A stretch of 64,000 nucleotides of DNA from Nocardia concava NBRC 100430 (GTDB taxonomy: Bacteria > Actinomycetota > Actinomycetes > Mycobacteriales > Mycobacteriaceae). Where the stretch lies: contig NZ_BAFX01000086.1 in the NCBI RefSeq assembly GCF_000308815.1, positions 62,001 through 126,000 of the forward strand. The letters run 5' to 3'. Below the pieces are notes generated by a model, which saw nothing but the letters and a program-made list of their open reading frames with translations, was not told the origin of the DNA and made no database searches. The first letter of the stretch is position 1, and every line of letters starts with the position of its first letter. The translations under genes were made by a program, and so were the position numbers. This document shows, one piece after another, positions 1 to 8,340 of this stretch.

Positions 1-823
1 AATCGGCGCCGGTGTGGAGGATGCAGGTGTTCGCGTCCACGGCTTCGAGGACGCCCACGGTGGGTGCGATCCGTTCGGCGGCTTGTTCGGCGGAGACGAG
101 CAGGGTGATGCGGGCCTGGTAGGGGTAGGGGGCGGAGGTTATGCCGCGCGAGACCTGGGCTGCCGCGTCGGGTGCTTCGCGGGGTGTGAAGCGGGGGCCG
201 GTGGGGATGCGCGGGGTGAGGCGGTCTACTCGGTAGGTGCGCCAGTCCTCGCGGTCCACGTCCCAGCCGGTGAGGTACCAGCGGCGACCGGTGTGGACGA
301 GGCGGTGGGGTTCGGTTGTGCGGCGGGAGGTTTCGCCCTCGTGGGTGCGGTAGTCGAAGCGCAGGCAGTGGTGGTCGCGGATGGCGGCGGCGATGGCGGT
401 CAGGGTGTCGGGGTCCACGCGCGGGCCGCCGGCGGGGACGGCGATAGTCGCCTCCTGGAGGGCGGTCATGCGGTGGCGCAGGCGCGACGGCAGGACCTGT
501 TCGAGTTTGGCCAGCGCCCGCAGCGAGCTCTCCTCGATCCCGGCGATGGTGCCGCCCGCGGCGGTGCGCAGGCCCATGGCCACGGCGATGGCCTCCTCGT
601 CGTCGAGCAGCAGGGGCGGCAGTTTCGCGCCCGCGCCCAGCCGGTATCCGGCGGCACCGGCGACGGCGTGTACGGGATAGCCGAGGGCGCGCAGCTTTTC
701 GATATCGCGGCGCACGGTGCGCACATCCACGTCGAGCTGGGCGGCGAGGTCGGCGCCGGTCCAGTCGCGCGGGGTCTGCAGCAGCGACAGCAGACGCAGC
801 AGGCGGGCCGAGGATTCCAACAT
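1..823 (-). CDS. WYL-domain transcriptional regulator (3' end outside window)
   Basis: The reading frame is open from an ATG at 823 to the window edge, so about 274 residues are visible and the C-terminus is missing. The N-terminus (residues 1-55) is a DeoR/HTH_11-like winged helix with a clear recognition segment (DVDVRTVRRDIEKL). The WYL domain follows and has the diagnostic Trp-Tyr-Leu at residues 182-184 (RRWYLTGWD). WYL regulators bind small ligands or nucleic acid and often control stress or catabolic genes. The gene is divergent from the epoxide hydrolase at 886 with only 62 bp between the starts, so that hydrolase is a plausible target. The family call is firm and the target is inferred. 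Confidence 0.88.
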   Translation of the reverse strand, partial: MLESSARLLRLLSLLQTPRDWTGADLAAQLDVDVRTVRRDIEKLRALGYPVHAVAGAAGYRLGAGAKLPPLLLDDEEAIAVAMGLRTAAGGTIAGIEESSLRALAKLEQVLPSRLRHRMTALQEATIAVPAGGPRVDPDTLTAIAAAIRDHHCLRFDYRTHEGETSRRTTEPHRLVHTGRRWYLTGWDVDREDWRTYRVDRLTPRIPTGPRFTPREAPDAAAQVSRGITSAPYPYQARITLLVSAEQAAERIAPTVGVLEAVDANTCILHTGAD

Positions 824-885
824 TTCTCGATTGTCTCCGAAAGCTAGGGCGGAAGCTGTCCTAGGCGGCTTCTAGCGTGGTTCTC

Positions 886-2034
886 ATGAGCGATGAGATC
901 ACTCCCTTCCGTATCGATATTTCGCAAGAGCAGCTCGATGACCTGCGGTCGCGGCTCGCCGCCGCCCGCTTTCCCGCGCCGCTGCCGGGTGCCGACTGGG
1001 ATACCGGCGCGCCCGTCGGCTGGCTGCGCGAGCTCGCCGAGTACTGGCGCACCGAATACGACTGGCGGGCCGCCGAGGCCGAGTTGAATCGCTACCCGCA
1101 GTTCACCACCGAGATCGAGGGTCAGCGCATCCATTTCCTGCACGTCCGTTCCCAGGAGCCGGGCGCGGTGCCGCTGCTGCTCACCCACGGCTGGCCCGGC
1201 TCGGTGGTCGAATTCCTCGACATCATCGGCCCTTTGACCGATCCGGGCGCACACGGCGGCGATCCGCGCGACGCCTTCCACCTGGTCATCCCGTCGCTGC
1301 CGGGCTTCGGATTCTCCGGCCCGGTCAGCGAGCCCGGATGGAGCCGCGCCCGCATCGGCCGGGTGTGGGCCGAACTCATGCGGCGCCTCGGCTACGAGCG
1401 CTACGGCGTCCAGGGCGGTGACATCGGCGGCGCGGTGAGCCCCGAAGTCGCGCGCCACGCACCGGATCGGGTGATCGGCGTGCACGTCAACGGCGGCCCG
1501 AACCTCCCGCCGCCCTCGGCCGCCGACGATATCGACGATCTCACCGAGCTCGAGCGCGACCGGGTCCGGCGCATCCAGGCGTTCATGCGAGAGGAGTTCG
1601 GCTACATCTCGATTCAGTCGACCCGCCCGCAAGCGCTGGCCTACGGCCTGGTGGATTCGCCGGTGGGCCAGCTGGCCTGGATCATGGACAAGTTCCGCGA
1701 GTGGACCCACCCGCGCAATGTCGACCCCGACAAGATCATCGACCGCGATCGCCTGCTCACCAACGTGATGCTCTACTGGCTCACCGGCACCGCCGGTTCG
1801 GCGGCCTACGTCGGCTACGGCCACACCGGCGAATGGGGTTCCACCCCTGCGAATTCCGGTGTTCCCACCGGCGTCATCGCCTTCGCCCACGATGTCTGCA
1901 TCCGCCGGTACTGCGAGCCCTCCAACACCATCACCCGCTGGACCGATGTCGATCACGGCGGACATTTCGCGGCCCTGGAGGAACCCGAACTGCTGGTCGG
2001 CGATATTCGCGAGTTCTTCCGCGACCTGCGCTGA
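886..2034 (+). CDS. Epoxide hydrolase, alpha/beta fold with EHN N-terminal domain
   Basis: This 382-residue protein should hydrolyse epoxides to diols in the cytosol. Residues 1-110 match the epoxide-hydrolase N-terminal domain that wraps the alpha/beta core. Residues 101-105 are the oxyanion motif HGWPG. Asp179 in GGDIGG is the nucleophile, and the histidine near residue 360 (DHGGHFAALEEPEL) completes the charge relay. The length fits bacterial microsomal-type enzymes. I chose ATG 886; an in-frame GTG lies at 877. It is divergent from the WYL regulator, which may control it. The natural substrate cannot be read from sequence. Confidence 0.9.
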   Translation: MSDEITPFRIDISQEQLDDLRSRLAAARFPAPLPGADWDTGAPVGWLRELAEYWRTEYDWRAAEAELNRYPQFTTEIEGQRIHFLHVRSQEPGAVPLLLTHGWPGSVVEFLDIIGPLTDPGAHGGDPRDAFHLVIPSLPGFGFSGPVSEPGWSRARIGRVWAELMRRLGYERYGVQGGDIGGAVSPEVARHAPDRVIGVHVNGGPNLPPPSAADDIDDLTELERDRVRRIQAFMREEFGYISIQSTRPQALAYGLVDSPVGQLAWIMDKFREWTHPRNVDPDKIIDRDRLLTNVMLYWLTGTAGSAAYVGYGHTGEWGSTPANSGVPTGVIAFAHDVCIRRYCEPSNTITRWTDVDHGGHFAALEEPELLVGDIREFFRDLR

Positions 2035-2042
2035 CCTCCAGC

Positions 2043-2915
2043 TCAGGACAGTAGGGGCCTGACCTGCTCGGCGACGAAACGGACGAATCCGGCCGGGTCC
2101 GGTTCGTCGCCGGTGGGCTGGAGCACCACGCTGGTGGCTCCGGCCTCGGCCCACTGAATTACCTTGTCGGCGATGGCCTGTGCGTCACCGGCGACGCCGA
2201 TGTCGGGGATGGTGTCGCGCTCCTGCTCGCGCAGGTCGGCGAGCACCCGGTCGGCGGCATCGGGTCCGGTGGCGGCGAGCAGGTAGACGACGATCGGGAA
2301 GGGCTGTGCCGCAACGGCTTCGGGGCGGGCGGCGTGCAGGATTTCGGCGGCGGTGCGGATACCGGCGGCGGGGGTGGAATTGGTGAGGACCACACCGTCG
2401 GCGCACTCCCCCACCAGTCGCAGGGTTTTCGGCCCGGTCGCGGCGGCCAGGATCGGCGGTGCGGCGGCCGGGGGCCAGTCCAGGGCGACGTCGTCGAGTT
2501 GAACGTAGCGGCCCTTCACCGTGATTCGCTGCCCGTTGAGCAGGCCGCGCAGCGCGTCGAGGTATTCGCGCAGCAGGGTCAGCGGTGAGGCGGCCCGCGC
2601 ACCCACCTGGCCCATCCAGTCCTGCACGCCGTGCCCGACACCCCAGATCCCCCGGCCCGGGAACATTCGTTCCAGGCTCGAGATCTCCATGGCGGTGATC
2701 GCGACATTGCGCAGCGGCACCGGCAGCACGCCGACCCCGACGCGCACCCTTTCGCTCCAGGCCAGTGCCGCGGCGGCGGTGGAGATCCCGCCCTCGAGGA
2801 AACAGTCCTCCCACAGCCACAATTCGTCGAGCCCCGACTCATCGGCCGCGCGCACCACATCGCGCAGCCGCTCCGGTGGATTCTGCGGCCGGAACACCGC
2901 ACCCAGCGTCGTCAT
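2043..2915 (-). CDS. LLM-class (luciferase-like) flavin or F420 oxidoreductase
   Basis: This 290-residue TIM-barrel protein of the bacterial luciferase superfamily starts MTTLGAVFRPQNPPERL and carries the typical barrel segments DELWLWEDCFLEGG, RVRVGVGVLPVPLRN and GRGIWGVGHGV. Many actinobacterial members use coenzyme F420 rather than FMN, which is likely in this lineage but not proven here. It is convergent with the epoxide hydrolase (8 bp apart) and lies downstream of ppnP, from which it is separated by a strong terminator, so it probably has its own promoter. Substrate unknown. Confidence 0.85.
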   Translation of the reverse strand: MTTLGAVFRPQNPPERLRDVVRAADESGLDELWLWEDCFLEGGISTAAAALAWSERVRVGVGVLPVPLRNVAITAMEISSLERMFPGRGIWGVGHGVQDWMGQVGARAASPLTLLREYLDALRGLLNGQRITVKGRYVQLDDVALDWPPAAAPPILAAATGPKTLRLVGECADGVVLTNSTPAAGIRTAAEILHAARPEAVAAQPFPIVVYLLAATGPDAADRVLADLREQERDTIPDIGVAGDAQAIADKVIQWAEAGATSVVLQPTGDEPDPAGFVRFVAEQVRPLLS

Positions 2916-2966
2916 ACCCCATGCCTACCACGCCGGGCCCGGAAACGGCTCCGCTGCCTCAAAACA

Positions 2967-3005
2967 GCTGCGGCCCGGCCTCATTGGTGAGGACCGGGCC
3001 GCAGC
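2967..3005 (-). terminator. Rho-independent terminator downstream of ppnP
   Basis: A perfect 12-bp inverted repeat, GCTGCGGCCCGG (2967-2978) and CCGGGCCGCAGC (2994-3005), has an extra inner CCTC/GAGG pairing. On the minus strand the stem is followed by CTGTTTTGAGG, which gives a short U-run. It lies 12 bp past the ppnP stop, so it should end that transcript. Confidence 0.8.
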
Positions 3006-3017
3006 GGGGGGTGAAAC

Positions 3018-3326
3018 TCAGCCGAAGTGACAAACGTAGTGGACGGGCTCGACGACCTCGATCACGAAGCTGGAGTCACCCGGCACGGAGAAGGACTCGC
3101 CGCCCTTGTAGGTGACGGCCTCGGACTCGCCGGCGAGGGTGACATTGCAGACGCCCTCGAGCAGTTCCATGATCTCCGGGGCGCCGGTGTTGAAGGTGAG
3201 GGTGGCGGGGAGGATGACACCGACGGACTTGCTGGTGCCATCGGCCAGCTCGATATTGTGGCTCACGCACTTGCCATCGAAGTAGACATTGGCGCGCTTG
3301 GTGACGGTGACATTCTCGAACTTCAT
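3018..3326 (-). CDS. ppnP: Pyrimidine/purine nucleoside phosphorylase, PpnP family (DUF1255)
   Basis: This 102-residue single-domain cupin starts MKFENVTVTKRANVYFDGKC and contains the family segments IELADGTSKSVGVILP and GGESFSVPGDSSF. E. coli PpnP (YaiE) phosphorolyses several nucleosides to base plus ribose-1-phosphate. The length matches the family. I chose ATG 3326 because upstream in-frame residues (MPGGRGYDSR) are absent from the family. It lies 42 bp downstream of the patatin-like gene on the same strand and ends at a strong terminator. Family call firm; nucleoside preference unknown. Confidence 0.9.
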   Translation of the reverse strand: MKFENVTVTKRANVYFDGKCVSHNIELADGTSKSVGVILPATLTFNTGAPEIMELLEGVCNVTLAGESEAVTYKGGESFSVPGDSSFVIEVVEPVHYVCHFG

Positions 3327-3368
3327 GCGGGAATCGTACCCGCGACCTCCGGGCAACCCAGCGCGCGG

Positions 3369-4301
3369 TCAGGGTGCGGCCGTGGCCGCCGGACCGGGCT
3401 GAGGCAGGGTGTCCAGGGCCGCGGCCGCCAGCGCCCGGCCCTGCTCGATGAGCGGGGCGGCGCGATGGAAATCCATGGTGCCGCAAATGTTCTGGGGCAC
3501 CGAGATCACCAGGTCGGGCGGGTGGGCGGCCAGATGCTGGCGGGTGATGGCGGCGAGCATGAGGTCGATGGCCCGCTGCGCGACATCGGTGGCGCGCACG
3601 CTGCTCAGGGCGGGCGGCTGCTCCTCGAGGTGCTCGGGCGCGCGGCCGAGCCGCTGCGCGGAGGCCCGCCACCATTGGGCGAACCAGTTGGCGCGGGGCT
3701 GCGCCCGGTCGTAGATCGGGTCCGGTGGACCGGACAGGTCGACGCCGATGGTCATATCCGCGGGCCCGAGCGCCATGGTCGCCACCACCGGCAGCGGATC
3801 GAGGACGCCGCCGTCGACCAGCACATGACCGTCGGCCAGCACCGGGGTGATGAATCCGGGGATGGAGATCGAGGCGCGAATCGCGGCATCGAGCTCGCCG
3901 GTCTGGAACCAGACCGAGCGCCCGACCGTCATATCGGTGGCCACCGCGACATACGGGATCGGCAGGTCTTCGATGCGCAGGTCGCCGAGGATCTCGCGAA
4001 TCCGGTCGAGAATCTTGCCCGCGCGGATCACCCCGGGCTCGCTGAACGCCGGATCCAGCAGCCGCGCCACCTCGAGCTGGCCGAGTCCGGTTACCCACGA
4101 GGTGAATTCGTCCAGCCGCCCGGCCGCGAACAGCCCGCCGACCAGCGCGCCCATCGATGATCCGGCCACCCCGACGACCTCGTACCCGCGCTCCTGGAGT
4201 TCGGCGATCACCCCGATGTGCGCGTACCCGCGGGCCCCGCCGCTGCCCAGCGCCAGCTTGACCCGCTTGCCCTCGGTGCCCACACCATTGCCAGTGCCCA
4301 C
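3369..4301 (-). CDS. Patatin-like phospholipase family protein (RssA-type)
   Basis: This 310-residue serine acyl hydrolase starts at a GTG. It has the patatin oxyanion motif GSGGARG (about residues 19-25), the nucleophile elbow GSSMG (about 48-52) and the catalytic DGG (VLVDGGVLDPLP, about 161-163). The Ser/Asp dyad is therefore complete and lipid acyl hydrolase activity is plausible. It has no signal peptide, so it should be cytosolic or membrane-peripheral. The C-terminal tail is Ala/Pro-rich. The next gene upstream, the amidinotransferase, is divergent. Confidence 0.88.
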   Translation of the reverse strand: MGTGNGVGTEGKRVKLALGSGGARGYAHIGVIAELQERGYEVVGVAGSSMGALVGGLFAAGRLDEFTSWVTGLGQLEVARLLDPAFSEPGVIRAGKILDRIREILGDLRIEDLPIPYVAVATDMTVGRSVWFQTGELDAAIRASISIPGFITPVLADGHVLVDGGVLDPLPVVATMALGPADMTIGVDLSGPPDPIYDRAQPRANWFAQWWRASAQRLGRAPEHLEEQPPALSSVRATDVAQRAIDLMLAAITRQHLAAHPPDLVISVPQNICGTMDFHRAAPLIEQGRALAAAALDTLPQPGPAATAAP

Positions 4302-4401
4302 GACACCGACCCTACGACCGTCTGCGAACAGCCCGCAAATGTGACTCGCATGACGGGCGCGGGATCATCAGACCGACCGGTCCGGCGATTATCGTTTTGG
4401 C

Positions 4402-5382
4402 ATGTCTGCTGTAACCCGTGACGTTCGTGTGGACAGTGAATTCGCGCCACTGCGGACGGTGGTGGTCTCGCGGTGCGAGTTCCGCGCCCCCGCCGATCCG
4501 GCCATGGTGGGCACGGAGATGCCGGTGGAGCCGTCCGCCGTGGACATCATGGATGCGGTGTGGGGCAAGGACTTCGGCGCGGTGTATCCCGACAAGCAGC
4601 AGCGCTTCGAGGCCGAGCGGGAGGAACTCGCCGCCGTCCTGCGCCGTCACGGCGTGGAAGTACTGCGGCCACGGCTGTTCACCGCCGAGGAGAAGGCCGC
4701 CGCCGGTCCGGCCGGTTACGCGAACTTCTTCGTCCGCGACCCGTGGTTCACCGTCGGCGAGCACGTGATCGAGGGTGCCCTGCAGTTCCCGCACCGCCGC
4801 ATGGAGGTGCTGCCCAGCCGCGATCTGCTGCTGGAGCGGGTCATGCCCACTGCCGCACACTATGTTTCGCTGCTCCGGCCGGCCATCGCCGCGCCCGGCG
4901 TCGCGGGCCCGGGACCGTTCCTCGAGGGCGGCGATGTCTTGGTACTGAACAAGGAGATCTTCGTCGGCCTGTCCGGTATGGCCAGCGATGAGCTGGGCAT
5001 CGCGTGGCTCTCGAAGTACCTGCGGCCCTTCGGATTCACCGTCACGCCGGTGCCGCTCCCCCGGCATGTGCTGCACCTGGACTGCGCCATCGGCCTGGTC
5101 CGCGAGGGCCTGCTCATCGCCTGCCCCGACCGCCTGCCGGTGGGATTGCCCGCGCGCCTGCATGATTGGGAGCGCATCGACGTCACCGAGGACGAGGCCG
5201 CCGCCATGGCCACCAACGGCCTGCCCATCGACGCCGACACCTACATCACCGACCCGGAGTTCGAGCGCGTCGGCAAGCAGCTCGAATCCCGCGGCATCAC
5301 CGTCGAATACGTCGACTTCTCGGTCTCGCGCCTGTTCGGCGGCGCGTTCCGCTGCTCCACCCAGCCGCTGCTGCGCCACTAG
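4402..5382 (+). CDS. Amidinotransferase / dimethylargininase superfamily protein
   Basis: This 326-residue beta/alpha-propeller guanidine-modifying enzyme resembles arginine:glycine amidinotransferases. The core motifs are FVRDPWFTVG, PGPFLEGGDVLVL (substrate carboxylate and guanidine binding), the histidine in VLHLDCAIGLV and the C-terminal nucleophile cysteine in AFRCSTQPL. All catalytic positions appear present. Members transfer or hydrolyse the amidino group of arginine derivatives; the exact donor and acceptor cannot be told. The SRPBCC gene starts 9 bp downstream and probably shares the transcript. Confidence 0.85.
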   Translation: MSAVTRDVRVDSEFAPLRTVVVSRCEFRAPADPAMVGTEMPVEPSAVDIMDAVWGKDFGAVYPDKQQRFEAEREELAAVLRRHGVEVLRPRLFTAEEKAAAGPAGYANFFVRDPWFTVGEHVIEGALQFPHRRMEVLPSRDLLLERVMPTAAHYVSLLRPAIAAPGVAGPGPFLEGGDVLVLNKEIFVGLSGMASDELGIAWLSKYLRPFGFTVTPVPLPRHVLHLDCAIGLVREGLLIACPDRLPVGLPARLHDWERIDVTEDEAAAMATNGLPIDADTYITDPEFERVGKQLESRGITVEYVDFSVSRLFGGAFRCSTQPLLRH

Positions 5383-5391
5383 AGTTCGGGG

Positions 5392-5823
5392 ATGCCCGAA
5401 AAGATTCTCCGCAACACCTTCACCGTGCGCGCCTCGGCCGCAGCGGTTTACGAGCACCTGGCCCGGCCCGAGAACTACATCGGCCTGTCGCCGCTGGTCG
5501 TGGCCGTCGAGGACGTCCAGGCAGACTCTTACGTGGCAGTCGAGCGGTTCCGCTTCCTGGGATTCAAGTACGACAACCGAATTCGCGTCTCACTGCTCGG
5601 CACCCCGGGCAAGGCCGTCTGGGGCGAGGTGAACAGCCCGGGCGGAGTCCACATGGCCTACCGCTTCGACCTCACCGAGACGCCCGAGGGCACCCGCATC
5701 GACGACGAACTCCGCCTGCGCACCCCGTTCGGCCTGCTCGCCTTCGCCTCGGGCCAGGCCCGCAAGGTGCAGCTGGCCCGCGCGACGATCCTGGCCGAAC
5801 GTCTCGGCCAGGATCCGCGCTGA
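5392..5823 (+). CDS. SRPBCC (START-like) family protein
   Basis: This 143-residue helix-grip fold protein starts MPEKILRNTFTVRASAAAVYEHL, the typical first strand and helix of polyketide-cyclase/Bet v1-like proteins. It continues with a beta-sheet rich in Phe, Arg and Val. Such proteins bind hydrophobic ligands, and no catalytic motif is visible. It lies 9 bp after the amidinotransferase and ends 1 bp from the convergent rel stop. Function unknown. Confidence 0.8.
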   Translation: MPEKILRNTFTVRASAAAVYEHLARPENYIGLSPLVVAVEDVQADSYVAVERFRFLGFKYDNRIRVSLLGTPGKAVWGEVNSPGGVHMAYRFDLTETPEGTRIDDELRLRTPFGLLAFASGQARKVQLARATILAERLGQDPR

Positions 5824-5824
5824 C

Positions 5825-8200
5825 TCAGGCCGCGGAGGTCACGCGATAGACGTCGTAGACGCCTTCCACATTGCGGACCACATTGAGCAGATGCCCGAGG
5901 TGCTTCGGGTCGCCCATCTCGAAGGTGAACTTGGAGATGGCGACTCGATCACCGGAGGTGGTGACGGCCGCGGACAGGATGTTCACCTTCTCGTCGGCCA
6001 GCACCTTGGTGACATCCGACAGCAGGCGGGTCCGGTCGAGGGCCTCGATCTGGATGGCGACCAGGAACACCGACGAAGGCGACGGCGCCCACTTGACCTC
6101 GATGATCCGTTCCGGCTCCGAGCGCAGCGAATCCGCGTTGGTGCAGTCGGTGCGGTGCACGCTGACCGCGCCGCCACGGGTCACGAAGCCCATGATCTCG
6201 TCGCCGGGCACCGGGGTGCAGCACTTGGCCAGCTTCGACACCGTGCCGGGCGCGCCCGGAATCTCCACGCCCGCATCGCCGGTGGTGCGCTGCCGCGACG
6301 GAACGGTGGAAGGCGTTGACCGCTCGGCCAATTCGTTCTCGACGTCGCTGACGCCACCGAGCTGCGCCATGAGCCGCTGCACCACGTGATGCGCGGACAC
6401 CTGGTTCTCACCGACGGCCGCGTACAGCGCGGAGATGTCGGTGTAGTGCAGTTCGTGCGCGAGCGCGCTCATGGCGTCGACGCTCATCAGGCGCTGCAGC
6501 GGCAGGCCCGAGCGACGGACCTCCTTGCTGATCGCGTCCTTACCGGCCTCGAGGGCCTCCTCGCGACGTTCCTTGGCGAACCACTGGCGAATCTTGGCCT
6601 TGGCGCGCGGGGACACCACGAAGTTGGACCAGTCCCGCGAGGGTCCGGCGTTCTGCGCCTTGGAGGTGAAGATCTCGACGACCTCACCGTTCTCCAGCTG
6701 CCGTTCCAGCGCGACCAGTCGCCCGTTGACACGCGCACCGATGCAGCGGTGACCGACCTCGGTGTGCACGGCGTAGGCGAAGTCAACCGGGGTCGACTTC
6801 TGCGGCAGCGTGATCACATCGCCCTTGGGCGTGAACACGAAGATCTCCGGCGACTTCAGGTCGAAGCGCAGCGACTCCAGGAACTCCGCGGGGTCGGCGG
6901 CCTCGCGCTGCCAGTCGAGGAGCTGGCGCATCCACGCCATATCGTCGACTTCGTTGTTGTCGTTGGAGTGCTTGCCCTTGGTCTCCTTGTACCGCCAGTG
7001 CGCGGCGATGCCGAACTCGGCGGTCCGGTGCATGTCCTGGGTGCGGATCTGCACTTCCAGGGGCTTGCCGTCGGGTCCGACCACGGTGGTGTGCAAGGAC
7101 TGGTAGACGCCGTAGCGCGGCTGGGCGATGTAGTCCTTGAACCGCCCGGCCATGGGCTGCCACAGCGAGTGCACGACACCGACCGCGGCGTAGCAGTCGC
7201 GCACCTCGTCGCAGAGGATGCGGATGCCGACCAGGTCGTGGATGTCGTCGAAGTCCTTACCCTTGACGATCATCTTCTGATAGATCGACCAGTAGTGCTT
7301 CGGACGGCCTTCCACGACCGCGTTGATCCGGCTCGCGGCCAAGGTGTTCACGATCTCCGCGCGCACCTTCGCCAGATAGGTGTCACGCGAGGGCGCGCGG
7401 TCGGCGACCAGACGCACGATCTCGTCGTACTTCTTGGCGTGCAGAATCGCGAACGCGAGGTCCTCCAGCTCCCATTTGACGGTCGCCATGCCCAGCCGGT
7501 GGGCCAGCGGCGCGATCACCTCGAGGGTTTCGCGCGCCTTCTTGGCCTGCTTCTCCGGCGGCAGGAACCGCATGGTCCGCATGTTGTGCAGCCGGTCGGC
7601 CACCTTGATCACCAGCACGCGGGGGTCGCGGGCCATGGCGATGATCATCTTGCGGATGGTCTCGGCCTCGGCGGCCGCGCCCAGGTTGACCTTGTCCAGC
7701 TTGGTGACGCCGTCCACCAGGTGGGCGACCTCGGTGCCGAATTCGGCGGTCAGCTCGTCGAGCGAGTACCCGGTGTCCTCGACGGTGTCGTGTAGCAGCG
7801 CGGCCACCAGCGTGGTGGTGTCCATGCCCAGTTCGGCGAGGATGTTCGCGACGGCCAGCGGGTGGGTGATGTACGGGTCGCCGGACTTGCGGAACTGGTG
7901 CTGATGTTTCTCGTCGGCGACGTCGAAAGCCCGTTGCAGCAGAGCCAGATTCGCCTTCGGGTACAGCTCGCGATGCACGGTCGCCAGCGGCTCGAGCACC
8001 GGTTTGACGGCGGCGATGCCGCGCTGGCCCGTCATGCGACGGGCCAGGCGCGCCCGCACGCGGCGGGAGGCGGAGGTGGGTACGGCGGTCGAATTGCGAG
8101 CGGCGGCGGGCTGACCGGTGGCCGATGGGGTGGCGGCTGCGTTCAATTCACGAGCGCCCTCGGGTTGCCCCGAGTTCGCCTGCTCCATTTGCTGTGTCAT
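5825..8200 (-). CDS. relA: Bifunctional (p)ppGpp synthetase/hydrolase Rel
   Basis: This 791-residue long RSH protein makes and degrades the alarmone (p)ppGpp. The HD hydrolase domain carries HDTVED at 137-142, so hydrolysis is retained. The synthetase domain has the RYGVYQSLHTTV signature near residue 360. A TGS domain follows (EIFVFTPKGDVITLP to GEVVEIFTSK), then a conserved-Cys region (SKLAKCCTPVPGDEI) and a C-terminal ACT domain. The N-terminal tail of about 55 residues is Ala/Thr-rich and variable. In mycobacteria rel lies directly beside apt; here about 10.7 kb of accessory genes separate them. Confidence 0.97.
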   Translation of the reverse strand: MTQQMEQANSGQPEGARELNAAATPSATGQPAAARNSTAVPTSASRRVRARLARRMTGQRGIAAVKPVLEPLATVHRELYPKANLALLQRAFDVADEKHQHQFRKSGDPYITHPLAVANILAELGMDTTTLVAALLHDTVEDTGYSLDELTAEFGTEVAHLVDGVTKLDKVNLGAAAEAETIRKMIIAMARDPRVLVIKVADRLHNMRTMRFLPPEKQAKKARETLEVIAPLAHRLGMATVKWELEDLAFAILHAKKYDEIVRLVADRAPSRDTYLAKVRAEIVNTLAASRINAVVEGRPKHYWSIYQKMIVKGKDFDDIHDLVGIRILCDEVRDCYAAVGVVHSLWQPMAGRFKDYIAQPRYGVYQSLHTTVVGPDGKPLEVQIRTQDMHRTAEFGIAAHWRYKETKGKHSNDNNEVDDMAWMRQLLDWQREAADPAEFLESLRFDLKSPEIFVFTPKGDVITLPQKSTPVDFAYAVHTEVGHRCIGARVNGRLVALERQLENGEVVEIFTSKAQNAGPSRDWSNFVVSPRAKAKIRQWFAKERREEALEAGKDAISKEVRRSGLPLQRLMSVDAMSALAHELHYTDISALYAAVGENQVSAHHVVQRLMAQLGGVSDVENELAERSTPSTVPSRQRTTGDAGVEIPGAPGTVSKLAKCCTPVPGDEIMGFVTRGGAVSVHRTDCTNADSLRSEPERIIEVKWAPSPSSVFLVAIQIEALDRTRLLSDVTKVLADEKVNILSAAVTTSGDRVAISKFTFEMGDPKHLGHLLNVVRNVEGVYDVYRVTSAA

Positions 8201-8340
8201 GCCACCTCCGCTCGCGGCCTCGATCGGAAAACCCTATCGGACCGTTCAACCACCCAGATCACCCACTTTAGTCCTGGAAACGGTTCCCGACCGGGACGGC
8301 CGAAACCGCCGGTAGGAACAGTGAACTGTACCCGGTCAGC

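Noticed and set aside
6386..7795. A 469-codon plus-strand frame opposite rel
   Set aside because: It is the codon-position mirror of the rel gene and has no recognisable domain.
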